Shown here: positions 8,083 to 17,421 of the stretch, piece after piece
Position numbering within the stretch: position 1 is the first letter of the stretch
Layout of the letters: each line of letters opens with the position of its first letter
From: CAVPWP01 sp963709395
Lineage (GTDB): Bacteria > Pseudomonadota > Alphaproteobacteria > Rhodobacterales > Rhodobacteraceae
NCBI GenBank assembly: GCA_963709395.1
Contig: CAVPWP010000005.1
Coordinates: 1 to 64,000 of the forward strand
Length of the DNA stretch: 64,000 nucleotides
Direction of reading: 5' to 3'
Notes under the pieces: model-generated
Told to the model about the DNA's origin: nothing
Databases searched by the model: none
Seen by the model: only the letters and a program-made list of their open reading frames with translations
Position numbers and translations under genes: made by a program

Positions 8083-9580
8083 TCACGCCGCGTTGCGGTC
8101 GGGAAGCGGCCCCTTTGGCGCGCCGATCCCCACGGCGCGTCCCCAGGCCGCGATGTCGTAGCGCGCGACCGAGGCGCGCAACCCCTCCATCCGCGTGCGG
8201 CGCTCGTCCTCGTCCATGACAAGGGCGGCGTAGATCGACTCGTCCATCGAGCGGTTCGAGAAGGGGTTGGTGATCACGGCCGACCCCATCTGCACCGCGG
8301 CCCCGGCGAATTCCGACAGGACCAGAACACCGTCGCCATCCACGCGCGAGGCCACGAATTCCTTCGCCACAAGGTTCATCCCGTCGGCAAGCGGCGTGAT
8401 CCACGCCACGTCCGCCGCGCGATAGTAGGCGACAAGCTCGGCAAAGGGAATCGCTCGGGAAATCAGCGCGATCGGCTGCCATTCCAGCGTGCCGAAACGC
8501 CCGTTGATCCGTCCGGCGGTCTGTTCGATCTCGTTCTGGATATCGACATAGGCCTTCATGTTGCGGTTCGCGCTGACCGAGACATGCATCAGCCGCACGT
8601 TGCCGCGCAGGTCGGGATGGCGGTCGAGAAGCCGCTCGAAGCTGAGAAGCTGTTCGACCCCGCCCTTGGTGTAGTCGGTGCGTCCGACCGAGAGGACAAG
8701 CTGGGTGTCGCCCATCTCGGTGCGGATTTCCCTGGCGCGCTTCTCGGTATCGGCTTCGCGCGCCCGCTTTTCGATGAACTCGACATCGACGCCGACCGGC
8801 GCCACGGTGACTGCGACCTCGCGCCCCTCGAACGACAGGCAGGTCGGAACGGTGCGTTCGTTCAGCGCGGTGCCCTCGAAGACAAGCGCGTCCTCGACCG
8901 TCTCGCGCCGCAAGACCTCGACATCCTTGAGGCTGCGCGCCACCTGCACGAAGTTCGCGGCGTAGCGCGGAATGTGGAAGCCCACGGAATCGCAGGCCAG
9001 CAGGCTTTCGACGATCTCCTTGCGCCAGGGCAGCATGTTGAAGACATCCGCCGCCGGGAAGGGCGTGTGGTGGAAGAAGGCGATCTTCACGTCGGGCCGC
9101 AGCTTGCGCAGGTAGCCCGGGCACGAGCCAGAGGTTGTAGTCGTGCACCCAGACCAGCGCACCCTCGGCCGCCTCGGCCGCGGCGGCTTCGGCGAAACGC
9201 CAGTTCACTTCGCGGAAGTTCGGCCAGTCGACGGGGTCGTAATTGTAGCGCTCCTTGAAGCCGTGCAGGATCGGCCAGAACGCCTCTTTCGAGGTGACGT
9301 GGTAGAACTCGCGCACCTGCTGGGCGGAAAGCGGCAGGCGCGAGACCGAGTAGCGCCCGTAGTCGTCCTCGATCTCGACCACCTGCTCGAAACCGGGGTT
9401 CGACGTGTCCTCGGCCAGCTTCCACGCAATCCATGCGCCGTGGTCGACCCCGCCGAAGAAGCCCTTCAGCGTGGGCACGATCCCGTTCGGGCTCTTGTTC
9501 TCGCGAAAGACGGTCTTGCCGTCCTCTTCAACCTCTTCGTAGGGCTGGCGGTGATAGACGATGACAAGATCCGATGACAT
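8083..9580 (-). CDS. ggpS: Glucosylglycerol-phosphate synthase GgpS (frameshifted)
   Basis: A GT20 glycosyltransferase (about 498 residues) that joins ADP-glucose and glycerol-3-phosphate. It differs from OtsA in its start: IVYHRQPYEEVEEDGKTVF followed by KSPNGIVPTLKGFF is characteristic of GgpS. Other conserved blocks are WVHDYNLWLVPGYL, FFHHTPFP, SVGRTDYTKG and DGMNLVAKEFVASR. The frame shifts by one extra base near 9118 (CCCGGG context, inside VPGYLRK); both sides are fully conserved. It is the last gene of a minus-strand operon with a HAD phosphatase and gpsA, which supply the next step and the acceptor. Role: compatible-solute synthesis under salt stress. Confidence 0.87.
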
Positions 9581-9591
9581 GGCGCGTCTCC

Positions 9592-10368
9592 TCAGGCGTG
9601 GGGGTGAAGGTCGAAGGCGCGGATCGCCTCGCGGATACCGGCGGCACCCACGGCCTCGGCCCGGTGGACATGGGAATAGGGGGCGAGCGCCTCGATCAGG
9701 CGCGGCTCGGACCCGCCGACAGCGACGGCGGGCAGACCCAGCGCCAGCATCGAGAGGTCGTTCATCGTGTCGCCGGCGACGAGGCAGGTCTCGGGGCGGA
9801 TGCCCAGATGGCCGATGAGACGGGTCAGCGACGGCCCCTTGCTGACACCTTTCGGCAGCACGTCGAAAAAGCGATTGTCCGAGATGAGCACATCGAACCC
9901 CAGTTCCTCGACCATGGCGACCGTGCCCTTGTCAAAGGCGTCGGGGTCGAGGTCGTAGCTGACACGATAGCGGAATTCGGTGGGTTGAAGCGTCAGCCCC
10001 GCCGCCCCGTCAAGCGCCGCGCGCACCCTGTCGCCGGCATCGGCCCAGGCCGACGCGATCTGCATTTCAAGTGCTGGAATAGGCAGGATCTCGCCCGCCG
10101 GGCCGACCTCGGCAATGGTCGTACCGACGTCGCCCACGACGTAGTCCGGTCGGGGCGCGCCGGTGCTGTCGGCGAGGTCAGCAATGAACTCCGGATCACG
10201 GCCAGTCACGAAGACAAGGCCCACCGTCTCCCGGTGCGTCCCGATCCAGTCATAAAGCGCCGCGCGGTCGCCAGCGGTGCCGCCAAGGAACGTGCCGTCA
10301 AGATCGGTGGCCAGCACCATCCGCTTGGCGGCAATGGACGCGGCCACGGGGGTTTCGTGGCGGGTCAT
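9592..10368 (-). CDS. HAD phosphatase, probable glucosylglycerol-phosphate phosphatase
   Basis: A 258-residue HAD-superfamily hydrolase of the sucrose-phosphatase-like (Cof/C2 cap) type. The nucleophile motif is LATDLDGTFLGG, motif II is VFVTGRD and motif IV is VAGDTMNDLSMLALG. The start overlaps the gpsA stop (ATGA) and ggpS follows after 11 bases, so the three genes form one unit. In Azotobacter and some Pseudomonas a HAD phosphatase domain is fused to GgpS; here the pair looks like the unfused version. By context the substrate is 2-O-glucosylglycerol phosphate, but the sequence alone would also fit other sugar phosphates. Confidence 0.78.
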   Translation of the reverse strand: MTRHETPVAASIAAKRMVLATDLDGTFLGGTAGDRAALYDWIGTHRETVGLVFVTGRDPEFIADLADSTGAPRPDYVVGDVGTTIAEVGPAGEILPIPALEMQIASAWADAGDRVRAALDGAAGLTLQPTEFRYRVSYDLDPDAFDKGTVAMVEELGFDVLISDNRFFDVLPKGVSKGPSLTRLIGHLGIRPETCLVAGDTMNDLSMLALGLPAVAVGGSEPRLIEALAPYSHVHRAEAVGAAGIREAIRAFDLHPHA

Positions 10369-11511
10369 GAATGAATCCTTTCTGCAAGATCGGCGATGGC
10401 GGCATCGGCGGCCGGATGATCGAGCGACAGCGACAGTGTGCGCGGTTCCGCCTCGATCGGACGCGACCAGAGGCTCGCGAAGGTCTGGCCAAGCTGGGCG
10501 CCGTCATGCAGCACCGCCCGCACCGCCTCGCAGATCGGCATGGACACGCCGACGCGGTGGGAAAGATCGGTCACCGAGCGGGCGTTCGCCTCGCCCTCGA
10601 CCACGACGGACTGGCCGTCGAAGCACGCGGCGCGCGCGATGCCCTGCCCCAGTTGCGTGCCCAGCGACATGTTGCGCGAGGTCGCGCTGGAACAGGTCAG
10701 CGTCAGGTCGCCGATGCCCGACAGGCCCGTCACTGTCTCGCGCCGCCCGCCCAGCGCCTCGGCCAGCGTCTTCATCTCGTCGACGCCCCGGGTGATCAGG
10801 GCCGCGCGCGTATTCTCGGCGAAGCCGGCGCCGGTCATCATGCCACAGGCGATGGCGATGACGTTCTTGACCGCGCCGCAGACCTCGACACCGACAAGGT
10901 CATCGGAGACATAAGAACGGAAGCTTTCGGTCGTCATGGTCAGAGCCAGTCGCGCGGCGGCGCTGTTCTGCGGCGCCAGCCGGTCGGCATGGCTGAACGG
11001 AAAGGCGACGGTCGCGGCGGTGGGGTGGTTCAGTGCGGTTTCGCGCGCGAAGGTCGGGCCCGAGATCGTGCCGACCGGGCGCGACCCCAGTTCTTCCTCG
11101 GCGACCTGGCTCATCAGCAGGCCGGTTTCGTCCTCGATCCCCTTGGCGCAGACCGCCACCGGCACACCGGGACCGACATATTCGGCCACCTGCCGCGCGA
11201 CCGACCGGATACTGCGCGAGGGCACGACGATCAGAACCGCGTCGGCCCCGTCGAGCGCATGCGCCATCTCGTGCACGGCAACAAGATTGGCCGGGCAGCG
11301 TGACATCGGGCAGATGCCGGGCATTGGTATGGGTGCGATTGATCTCGTCCACCACCTGCCGGTTGCGGCCCCAGAGGCGCACCTGCGCGCCGGAGCGCGC
11401 CGCCGTGGCGGCAAGGGCCGTACCCCAGGCGCCGGCGCCGATGACGGCGAGGGCCGAGTAGGGTGTTGCACGAAATGGAACGGGGTCGCCGTCGACGACT
11501 TCGATCTTCAT
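10365..11511 (-). CDS. gpsA: NAD(P)-dependent glycerol-3-phosphate dehydrogenase (frameshifted)
   Basis: GpsA reduces dihydroxyacetone phosphate to sn-glycerol-3-phosphate. Visible: the Rossmann motif AVIGAGAWGTALAATAARSG, the substrate-site lysine in VCGAVKNVIAIACGM, and NTRAALITRGVDEM. The frame slips near 11290 (one extra base in TLP-ANLVAVHE); corrected length about 381 residues, with some 20 residues before the Rossmann fold. The ATG at 11511 has GAGG six bases upstream. As first gene of the operon with the phosphatase and ggpS, it probably supplies the glycerol-3-phosphate acceptor for osmolyte synthesis. It could also be the only gpsA of the cell, serving phospholipid synthesis. Confidence 0.88.
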
Positions 11512-11861
11512 TGTCACCTCTTTTTTCTGCCTGCGTCCCTGGGACGCTGCGCACCATAGGGGTGCGTCGGGAAAGCGTTCTGGTGCCGGAAACACCACGA
11601 CCTTTCCCTATAGGCTTGTGATCCTGCCCGCGAGTTTCAACCCGCATCGCCGCTTTGCAGCGAGTTATTGAAGCGCAAGCTACAGCATGCACAAAAAATA
11701 TGCAAATCGGCGTCGAGCGCGCCAAGATAATCGCTTAAAGCGTGTGTCATGGATTGTTTGCGACCATCCGTGCGTCGTTTTTTGACGTTTCTGCGTTGCG
11801 GCACTATGTAACAGACGTCACTCCATCCGGAGTACCCAATGAACAAACGAGGAGAGAGACA
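11512..11861. promoter_or_regulatory. Divergent promoter region gpsA operon / galU
   Basis: A 350-base intergenic stretch between two divergent starts, clearly more AT-rich than its surroundings around 11660-11720 and 11770-11830. It must hold the promoters of the glucosylglycerol operon (leftward) and of galU (rightward). I see no confident sigma70 hexamers, riboswitch or gene in it. Confidence 0.5.
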
Positions 11862-12761
11862 GTGTCCAAGACCCCATCCGTGCGCACGGCGATCTTCCCT
11901 GTGGCGGGCCTCGGATCGCGCTTCCTTCCCGCGACGAAGGCCACCCCCAAGGAGCTTCTGCCGGTGATCGACACCCCCCTGATCCAGTACGCCATCGACG
12001 AGGCGAAGGCAGCGGGCGTCGAACGGATGGTCTTCGTCAGCCATCCCTCGAAATCGGCGATCGAACGCCACGTCATGGACGACGCCGACCTGCGGGCCGA
12101 GCTTCAGTCGCGCGGCAAGGCGCGTCTGGCCGCCGCCCTCGAAGAAAACGCGCTGCGGGCGCCCGAGGACGACGTTGTCTTCACGATGCAGCCCGAGCCG
12201 CTTGGCCTTGGTCATGCGGTCCTCTGCGCCCGCGACCACGTGCTGCCCGGCCCCGTCGCCGTCATTCTCCCCGACGACCTGATCCTCGGCGCGCCGGGCT
12301 GCCTTTCGGAAATGACCGCCGCCTATCGCACGGCCGGCGTCGGACACCTTGTCGCGACGATGGAAGTCGACCGCGACCAGACAAGCAAATACGGCATCCT
12401 CGACACGTCCGAAACCGACGGCCGTCTTTGCCGGGCGAAGGGCATGGTCGAAAAGCCCGCGCCCGAGGACGCCCCGTCGCGGCAGGCCGTCGTGGGGCGG
12501 TATGTCCTCGACGCATCGATCTTCGAGGATCTCGCGACGCAGACTCCGGGTGCGGGCGGGGAAATCCAGCTGACGGACGCCATTGCGCGCGGCATCCCGC
12601 GTGTCGGTCTTGCCGGCTTTGCCTTCAGCGGCACGCGTTTCGACTGCGGGTCGAAAGCGGGGATGCTGCGGGCGACGCTGCACCTTGCGCAGTCCGATCC
12701 CGACTTCGCAGAGGTTCTTGAGGAGTTCGGGCTTTCGTCCGTGATGGTCCCGGCGGCCTAG
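11862..12761 (+). CDS. galU: UTP-glucose-1-phosphate uridylyltransferase GalU
   Basis: A 299-residue nucleotidyltransferase that makes UDP-glucose. The nucleotide-binding signature is FPVAGLGSRFLPATKATPKE, followed by LLPVIDTPLIQYAIDEA, VILPDDLIL and GMVEKP. The GTG at 11862 is chosen because AGGAGAGAGACA precedes it; no suitable ATG is available. UDP-glucose feeds exopolysaccharide and glycolipid synthesis, matching the adjacent rfb genes and the polysaccharide cluster further right. It stands alone, divergent from gpsA and convergent with rfbA. Confidence 0.95.
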   Translation: MSKTPSVRTAIFPVAGLGSRFLPATKATPKELLPVIDTPLIQYAIDEAKAAGVERMVFVSHPSKSAIERHVMDDADLRAELQSRGKARLAAALEENALRAPEDDVVFTMQPEPLGLGHAVLCARDHVLPGPVAVILPDDLILGAPGCLSEMTAAYRTAGVGHLVATMEVDRDQTSKYGILDTSETDGRLCRAKGMVEKPAPEDAPSRQAVVGRYVLDASIFEDLATQTPGAGGEIQLTDAIARGIPRVGLAGFAFSGTRFDCGSKAGMLRATLHLAQSDPDFAEVLEEFGLSSVMVPAA

Positions 12762-12765
12762 GGTC

Positions 12766-13638
12766 TCAGCCTTCGACCAACCGCCTGAGATACCGGCCAT
12801 AGGCCGTCTTGCCGAACCGGTCGGCGGCGGCGAAAACCGTCGCCCGGTCGATCCAGCCCTGATCGAAGGCGATCTCTTCGGGTGAGCCGGTCTGCAACCC
12901 CTGCCGCGCCTCGAGCGTGCGCACGAAGTTGCCGGCATCCAGAAGCGATCCATGCGTCCCGGTATCCAGCCAGGCATAGCCGCGCCCCAGCTTTTCGACG
13001 GTCAGATCGCCCCGGGCGAGATACATCTCGAGAAGCGAGGTGATCTCGAGCTCGCCGCGCGGGGAGGGCTTGACCTGCGCGGCCAGCGACGGCGCGTCTC
13101 CATCGAGGAAGTAAAGCCCCGTCACGGCGAAGCTCGACGGCGGCACCTCGGGCTTTTCGATGATCGCCTTCACGCGGTCGCCGTCGAAATCCACCACGCC
13201 ATAGCGCTCCGGGTCTGCCACACGGTAGCCGAACACGGTGCCGCCCGCCCCTTGAGCGTCCGCGCGTTCCAGCACCTCGGGCAGGCCATGCCCGAAGAAG
13301 ATGTTGTCACCCAGAACCATCGCCGAGGGCGCCCCGGCAAGAAAGTCCTCGGCCAGAAGATAGGCCTGGGCCAGCCCGTCCGGGGAGTCCTGCGTGATCC
13401 ACGTCAGGCTGAGGCCCCACTGACCGCCATCGCCCATCAGCCGCTGAAACTGCGCCTGATCCTCGGGCGTGGTGATCACCGCGATCTCGCGGATCCCGGC
13501 CAGCATCAGGACGCTGAGCGGGTAGTAGATCATCGGCTTGTCGTAGATCGGCAGAAGCTGCTTCGACACCGCGATGGTGATCGGGTAAAGCCGGGTGCCC
13601 GACCCGCCGGCGAGGATGATGCCCTTGCGCGTTGTCAT
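12766..13638 (-). CDS. rfbA: Glucose-1-phosphate thymidylyltransferase RfbA
   Basis: A 290-residue enzyme making dTDP-glucose from dTTP and glucose-1-phosphate, the first step of dTDP-L-rhamnose synthesis. It has the family signature ILAGGSGTRLYPITIAVSKQ, LLPIYDKPMIYYPLS, and ALGDNIFFG-like VLGDNIFFGHGL. Full length. The start overlaps the rfbD stop by four bases. The remaining pathway genes rfbB and rfbC are not in this window. Confidence 0.95.
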   Translation of the reverse strand: MTTRKGIILAGGSGTRLYPITIAVSKQLLPIYDKPMIYYPLSVLMLAGIREIAVITTPEDQAQFQRLMGDGGQWGLSLTWITQDSPDGLAQAYLLAEDFLAGAPSAMVLGDNIFFGHGLPEVLERADAQGAGGTVFGYRVADPERYGVVDFDGDRVKAIIEKPEVPPSSFAVTGLYFLDGDAPSLAAQVKPSPRGELEITSLLEMYLARGDLTVEKLGRGYAWLDTGTHGSLLDAGNFVRTLEARQGLQTGSPEEIAFDQGWIDRATVFAAADRFGKTAYGRYLRRLVEG

Positions 13639-14495
13639 GCCTGTCCCCTTGCCCCCAACTCGTCCAGAACCTCGGCCAGCCCTTTGCGCCAGTCGGGCCG
13701 GTCGATCCCAAAGACCGACTTCGTCGTGCCGCAGTCAAGGCGCGAATTCCGTGGACGCGGCGCGGGTGTCGGATAAGCCTCGGTCGGGATGTCCGAGACG
13801 GTGACGGCGCGACCCGCCTGCCGGAATATCTCGCGGGCGAAGTCGGCCCAGCTGACGTCGGGCGCCCCCGAGAAGTGGTAGATGCCTCTGGTTGCAGGAT
13901 CAGCCTTCAAATTGTCGGCCATCGCAAGGCAGGCCGCCGCGATGTCGCCCGCAGGCGTCGGGCCGCCGATCTGGTCGGCCACGACCGTCAGCGCATCGCG
14001 CGTCTCGGACAGGCGCAGCATCGTCTTGACGAAATTCGCGCCATGGGCCGAGAAGACCCAGCTTGTCCGCAGCACGGCCCAGATGCCCCCAGCCTGCGCA
14101 ACGGCCTCTTCGCCCGCGAGCTTCGTCTGCCCATAGGCCCCGAGCGGCCCGGTCGGATCGTGCGGTCGCCACGGCGCGTCGCCCGATCCGTCGAAGACGT
14201 AGTCGGTCGAGATATGGACGAAGGGTATGCCCAGCGCCGCGCAGGCACCCGCCATCGCCCCGGGGGCAAGCGCGTTCACGACCATCGCGGCGTCGCGCTC
14301 GTCCTCGGCCTTGTCGACGGCGGTCCAGGCGGCGGCGTTGATCACCGCCGTCGGCTTGCGGTCGAGGATCGCGGCGGCGCAGACCTGCGGGTCGGTCAGA
14401 TCGGCATGGCCGCGCCCGAGGTACTGGGCGTCCGGCGCCCGCCGCGCCAGTTCGCGGGCGACCTGCCCGGTCTCTCCGAACACGAGGAGCGTCAT
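13635..14495 (-). CDS. rfbD: dTDP-4-dehydrorhamnose reductase RfbD
   Basis: A 286-residue SDR-type reductase catalysing the last step to dTDP-L-rhamnose. Visible: the cofactor motif VFGETGQVARELA, the INAAAWTAVDKAEDE block, the Y-x3-K pair in YGQTKLAGEEAV and the TSWVFSAHG region. Both ends overlap neighbours by ATGA (trhO upstream, rfbA downstream), so the three genes are translated from one message. Rhamnose is probably used in the cell's polysaccharide. Confidence 0.94.
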   Translation of the reverse strand: MTLLVFGETGQVARELARRAPDAQYLGRGHADLTDPQVCAAAILDRKPTAVINAAAWTAVDKAEDERDAAMVVNALAPGAMAGACAALGIPFVHISTDYVFDGSGDAPWRPHDPTGPLGAYGQTKLAGEEAVAQAGGIWAVLRTSWVFSAHGANFVKTMLRLSETRDALTVVADQIGGPTPAGDIAAACLAMADNLKADPATRGIYHFSGAPDVSWADFAREIFRQAGRAVTVSDIPTEAYPTPAPRPRNSRLDCGTTKSVFGIDRPDWRKGLAEVLDELGARGQA

Positions 14496-15361
14496 GCCCG
14501 CTGCCTTTGCCGGTCGCGAAAGCGCGCGCGGTCGGCTTCATCGTATTCGCCGATGCAGCGCGGGCAGGACACGCCGGCCTCGTAATCCGGGTGTGCCATC
14601 TCGTCGGGCGCCACGGGCCGCCCGCAGGCAAAGCACATTTCGTGCGGGCCTTCGCGCAAGCCCGTGGCCCACCGACACGCGCCGGTCGAAGACATAGCAC
14701 TCGCCCTGCCAGAGGCTGTCTTCCTGCGGGACCTCTTCGAGGTACTTCAGGATGCCGCCTTCGCAGGTGATGCACGCCTTCGACCCCCTGCCCGACCAGC
14801 CAGGCGGTCGCTTTTTCGCAGCGGATACCCCCGGTGCAGAACATGGCGATGCGCTTGCCGTCAAAGCGGGCCTTGTTCGCCTCCCACCAGTCGGGGAAGT
14901 CGCCGAAGCTGTCGGTGCCCGGATCGACCGCGCCGCGGAACGTCCCGATCTCGACCTCGTAGGCGTTGCGGGTGTCGATCACCGCGACGTCCGGCGCGGA
15001 AATCAGCGCGTTCCACTCGGCCGGGGGGACATAGGCGCCCACGCCCTTCGCCGGGTCGGCCTCGGGGCGGCCCATCGTCACGATCTCGCGCTTGAGCCGG
15101 ACCTTCAGCCGGTCGAAGGGCATGTCAGAGGCCTGGCTTTCCTTCCAGCCCAGCGCCTCGAACCCCGGCAGCGGCCCGCAGGGCGTCCATCACCCGCGCC
15201 ACGCCCTCGGCCGGCCCGGCGATCGTGCCGTTCACGCCCTCGGGCGCCAGAAGGATCGACCCTTTCACCCCCGCCCCGCAGGCCAGCTGCGCCAGCGGCG
15301 TGCGAAGTGCGGCCGGGTCGGGCAGGGGCGCGAAACGGTAGAAGGCGGCGACAGTGTACAT
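14492..15361 (-). CDS. trhO: tRNA uridine-34 hydroxylase TrhO, three frameshifts
   Basis: TrhO (YceA) makes 5-hydroxyuridine at tRNA position 34. N-terminal part MYTVAAFYRFAPLPD and SILLAPEGVNGTIAG, then the rhodanese domain with catalytic Cys in MFCTGGIRCEKATAWL, then GGILKYLEEVPQEDSLWQGE, and a zinc-type tail (CFACGRPV, CPRCIGEYDE). The frame must be moved by one extra base at about 15172, 14764 and 14657 to join these blocks. Three +1 shifts keep the total length divisible by three, and corrected it is about 288 residues, normal for the family. The pattern points to raw sequence errors. Its stop overlaps the rfbD start. Confidence 0.85.
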
Positions 15362-15458
15362 GGGGGCGGTCTAAGCGATCTGGCCGCGCTGCCGCAAGGG
15401 CCGGTTGACGCAGGGCGGAGCGCCCCCTACCCAAGGCGCAAAGGAAAGGAGCCCGCCC

Positions 15459-16065
15459 ATGCGCCCCGCCAACGAAGCCCTCATCGTCATCGACGTCCAG
15501 AACGATTTCTGCCCGGGCGGCGCCCTGGCCGTGCCCGGCGGGGACGAGATCGTGCCCGGCATCAACGCGCTGATGGACGACTTCGCCGCCGTTGTCCTGA
15601 CGCAGGACTGGCACCCGGCGGGCCATTCGTCCTTCGCCTCGTCCCACGGGGGCAAGGCCCCCTACGACATGATCGACATGCCCTATGGCCCGCAGGTCCT
15701 CTGGCCCGACCACTGCATGATCGGCACCGATGGCGCGGCCTTCCACGCCGACCTGCGCACCGATCCCGCCGACCTGATCATCCGCAAGGGGTTCCGGCCC
15801 GCAGATCGACAGCTATTCGGCCTTCTTCGAGAACGACCACGAAACGCCCACCGGGCTGGAAGGCTACCTGCGCACGCGCGGGATCGAGGCGGTGACGCTG
15901 GTCGGCCTTGCCACCGACTTCTGCGTCAACTTCTCGGCCGTCGATGCCGCGCGGCTGGGCTTTCGCGTCACCGTGGTGACAGGCCTTTGCCGCGCCATCG
16001 ACCTTGACGGATCGCTGGCCGCCGCGCGCGCGGGCATGGCGAAGGCGGGCGTGACCCTCGCCTGA
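15459..16065 (+). CDS. pncA: Nicotinamidase PncA (frameshifted)
   Basis: PncA hydrolyses nicotinamide to nicotinate for NAD salvage (about 201 residues when corrected). The catalytic Asp is in VIDVQNDFCPGGALAVPGG, metal ligands in DWHPAGHSSFAS and DHCMIGT, and the nucleophilic Cys in LVGLATDFCVNFSA. One extra C near 15799 (CGGCCC, before IDSYSAFF) breaks the frame; the C-terminal part continues cleanly to the stop at 16065. It lies 63 bases before pncB, the next enzyme of the same pathway, which supports a working operon and argues that the shift is an error. Confidence 0.87.
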
Positions 16066-16128
16066 TCGGCCTTGCGCGCGCCCGGTGCGCGTTTGATCTA
16101 ACCAAGCGGAACGGACAGGAGACCGCCC

Positions 16129-17421
16129 ATGGTCGATATCGCCACACGGGTCTACAACCACCACTGGAAGATCGACCCGATCGTCCGGTCGCTGATCGAC
16201 ACCGACTTCTACAAGCTCCTGATGTGCCAGTCGGTGTTCCGCAACAAGCCCGACACGCAGGTCACCTTCAGCCTGATCAACCGGACGAAGTCGATCCCGC
16301 TTGCCGACCTCATCGACGAGGGCGAGCTGCGCGAGCAGCTTGACCACGTGCGCTCGCTCTCGCTGGCGCGGGGGGAATCGACCTGGATGCGCGGCAACAC
16401 CTTCTACGGCAAGCGCCAGATGTTCCGCCCCGACTTCATGGAGTGGTTCGAGGCCCTGCGCCTGCCGCCCTACCACCTCGAACGGGTGGGCGATCAGTAC
16501 GAGCTGACCTTCGAAGGCAACTGGCCCGAGGTGATGCTGTGGGAAATCCCCGCGCTGGCGGTGCTGATGGAACTGCGGTCGCGCGCGGTGCTGCGCGGCA
16601 TGGGCCGGTTCGAGCTTCAGGTGCTCTATGCCCGCGCCATGACCAAGCTGTGGGAAAAGATCCAGCGGCTGCGCGGCCTCGACGGATTGCGCGTGGCCGA
16701 TTTCGGGACGCGGCGGCGGCATTCCTTTCTCTGGCAGGACTGGTGCGTGCAGGCGATGCTCGAAGGGCTGGGGCCGTCGTTCATCGGCACGTCGAACTGC
16801 CTGATCGCCATGCGCCGCGATATCGAGGCGATCGGCACGAACGCGCACGAGTTGCCGATGGTCTATGCCGCGCTGGCCGATACCGACGCCGAGCTGGCCA
16901 AGGCGCCCTACGACGTGCTGGCCGACTGGCACGAAGAGCATTCGGGCAACCTGCGCATCATCCTGCCCGACACCTACGGCACGCGGAACTTCCTGCGGAA
17001 CGCGCCCGACTGGCTGGCGGGCTGGACCGGGATGCGCATCGACAGCGGCGACCCCGCGACGGGCGCCGAGATCGCCATCGCCTGGTGGAAAGAGCGCGGC
17101 GAGGACCCGACGAAGAAGCTGGTGATCTTCTCGGACGGTCTGGACGTGGGCAAGATCGAGGAGCTGCACCGCCAGTTCCAGGGCCGGGTGAACGTCAGCT
17201 TCGGCTGGGGCACGCTTCTGACCAACGACTTCCGCGGGCTGACCCCCGACGACCGGCTGGCGCCCTTCAGCCTTGTCTGCAAGGCGACCGAGGCGAACGG
17301 GCGGCCTTGCGTGAAGATCTCGGACAACCCGAACAAGGCGACGGGGCCGAAGGCCGAGATCGAGCGCTACAAGCGGGTGTTCGGGGTGGGCGAGCAGGTG
17401 GGGATGGAGGTGGTGGTTTAG
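16129..17421 (+). CDS. pncB: Nicotinate phosphoribosyltransferase PncB
   Basis: A 430-residue enzyme converting nicotinate, PRPP and ATP to nicotinate mononucleotide. Family blocks: DTDFYKLLMCQSVF-type start (SLIDTDFYKLLMCQSVF), FGTRRRHSF with the autophosphorylated His region, FIGTSNCLIAMR, GWTGMRIDSGDP and FGWGTLLTND. Full length compared with bacterial PncB. It follows pncA, giving a two-gene salvage unit. Everything after its stop to 18361 is AT-rich and gene-poor. Confidence 0.95.
   Translation: MVDIATRVYNHHWKIDPIVRSLIDTDFYKLLMCQSVFRNKPDTQVTFSLINRTKSIPLADLIDEGELREQLDHVRSLSLARGESTWMRGNTFYGKRQMFRPDFMEWFEALRLPPYHLERVGDQYELTFEGNWPEVMLWEIPALAVLMELRSRAVLRGMGRFELQVLYARAMTKLWEKIQRLRGLDGLRVADFGTRRRHSFLWQDWCVQAMLEGLGPSFIGTSNCLIAMRRDIEAIGTNAHELPMVYAALADTDAELAKAPYDVLADWHEEHSGNLRIILPDTYGTRNFLRNAPDWLAGWTGMRIDSGDPATGAEIAIAWWKERGEDPTKKLVIFSDGLDVGKIEELHRQFQGRVNVSFGWGTLLTNDFRGLTPDDRLAPFSLVCKATEANGRPCVKISDNPNKATGPKAEIERYKRVFGVGEQVGMEVVV

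Noticed and set aside
8083..9580. Trehalose-6-phosphate synthase (OtsA)
   Set aside because: Same GT20 family, but the N-terminus (YHRQPYEEVEEDGKTVF, KSPNGIVPTLK) is the GgpS form, and gpsA plus a HAD phosphatase are coupled; no otsB-like domain partner is seen.
14492..15361. Programmed frameshifting in trhO
   Set aside because: Three +1 shifts in one gene plus eleven in others, without slippery sequences or stimulatory structures, fit sequence error far better.
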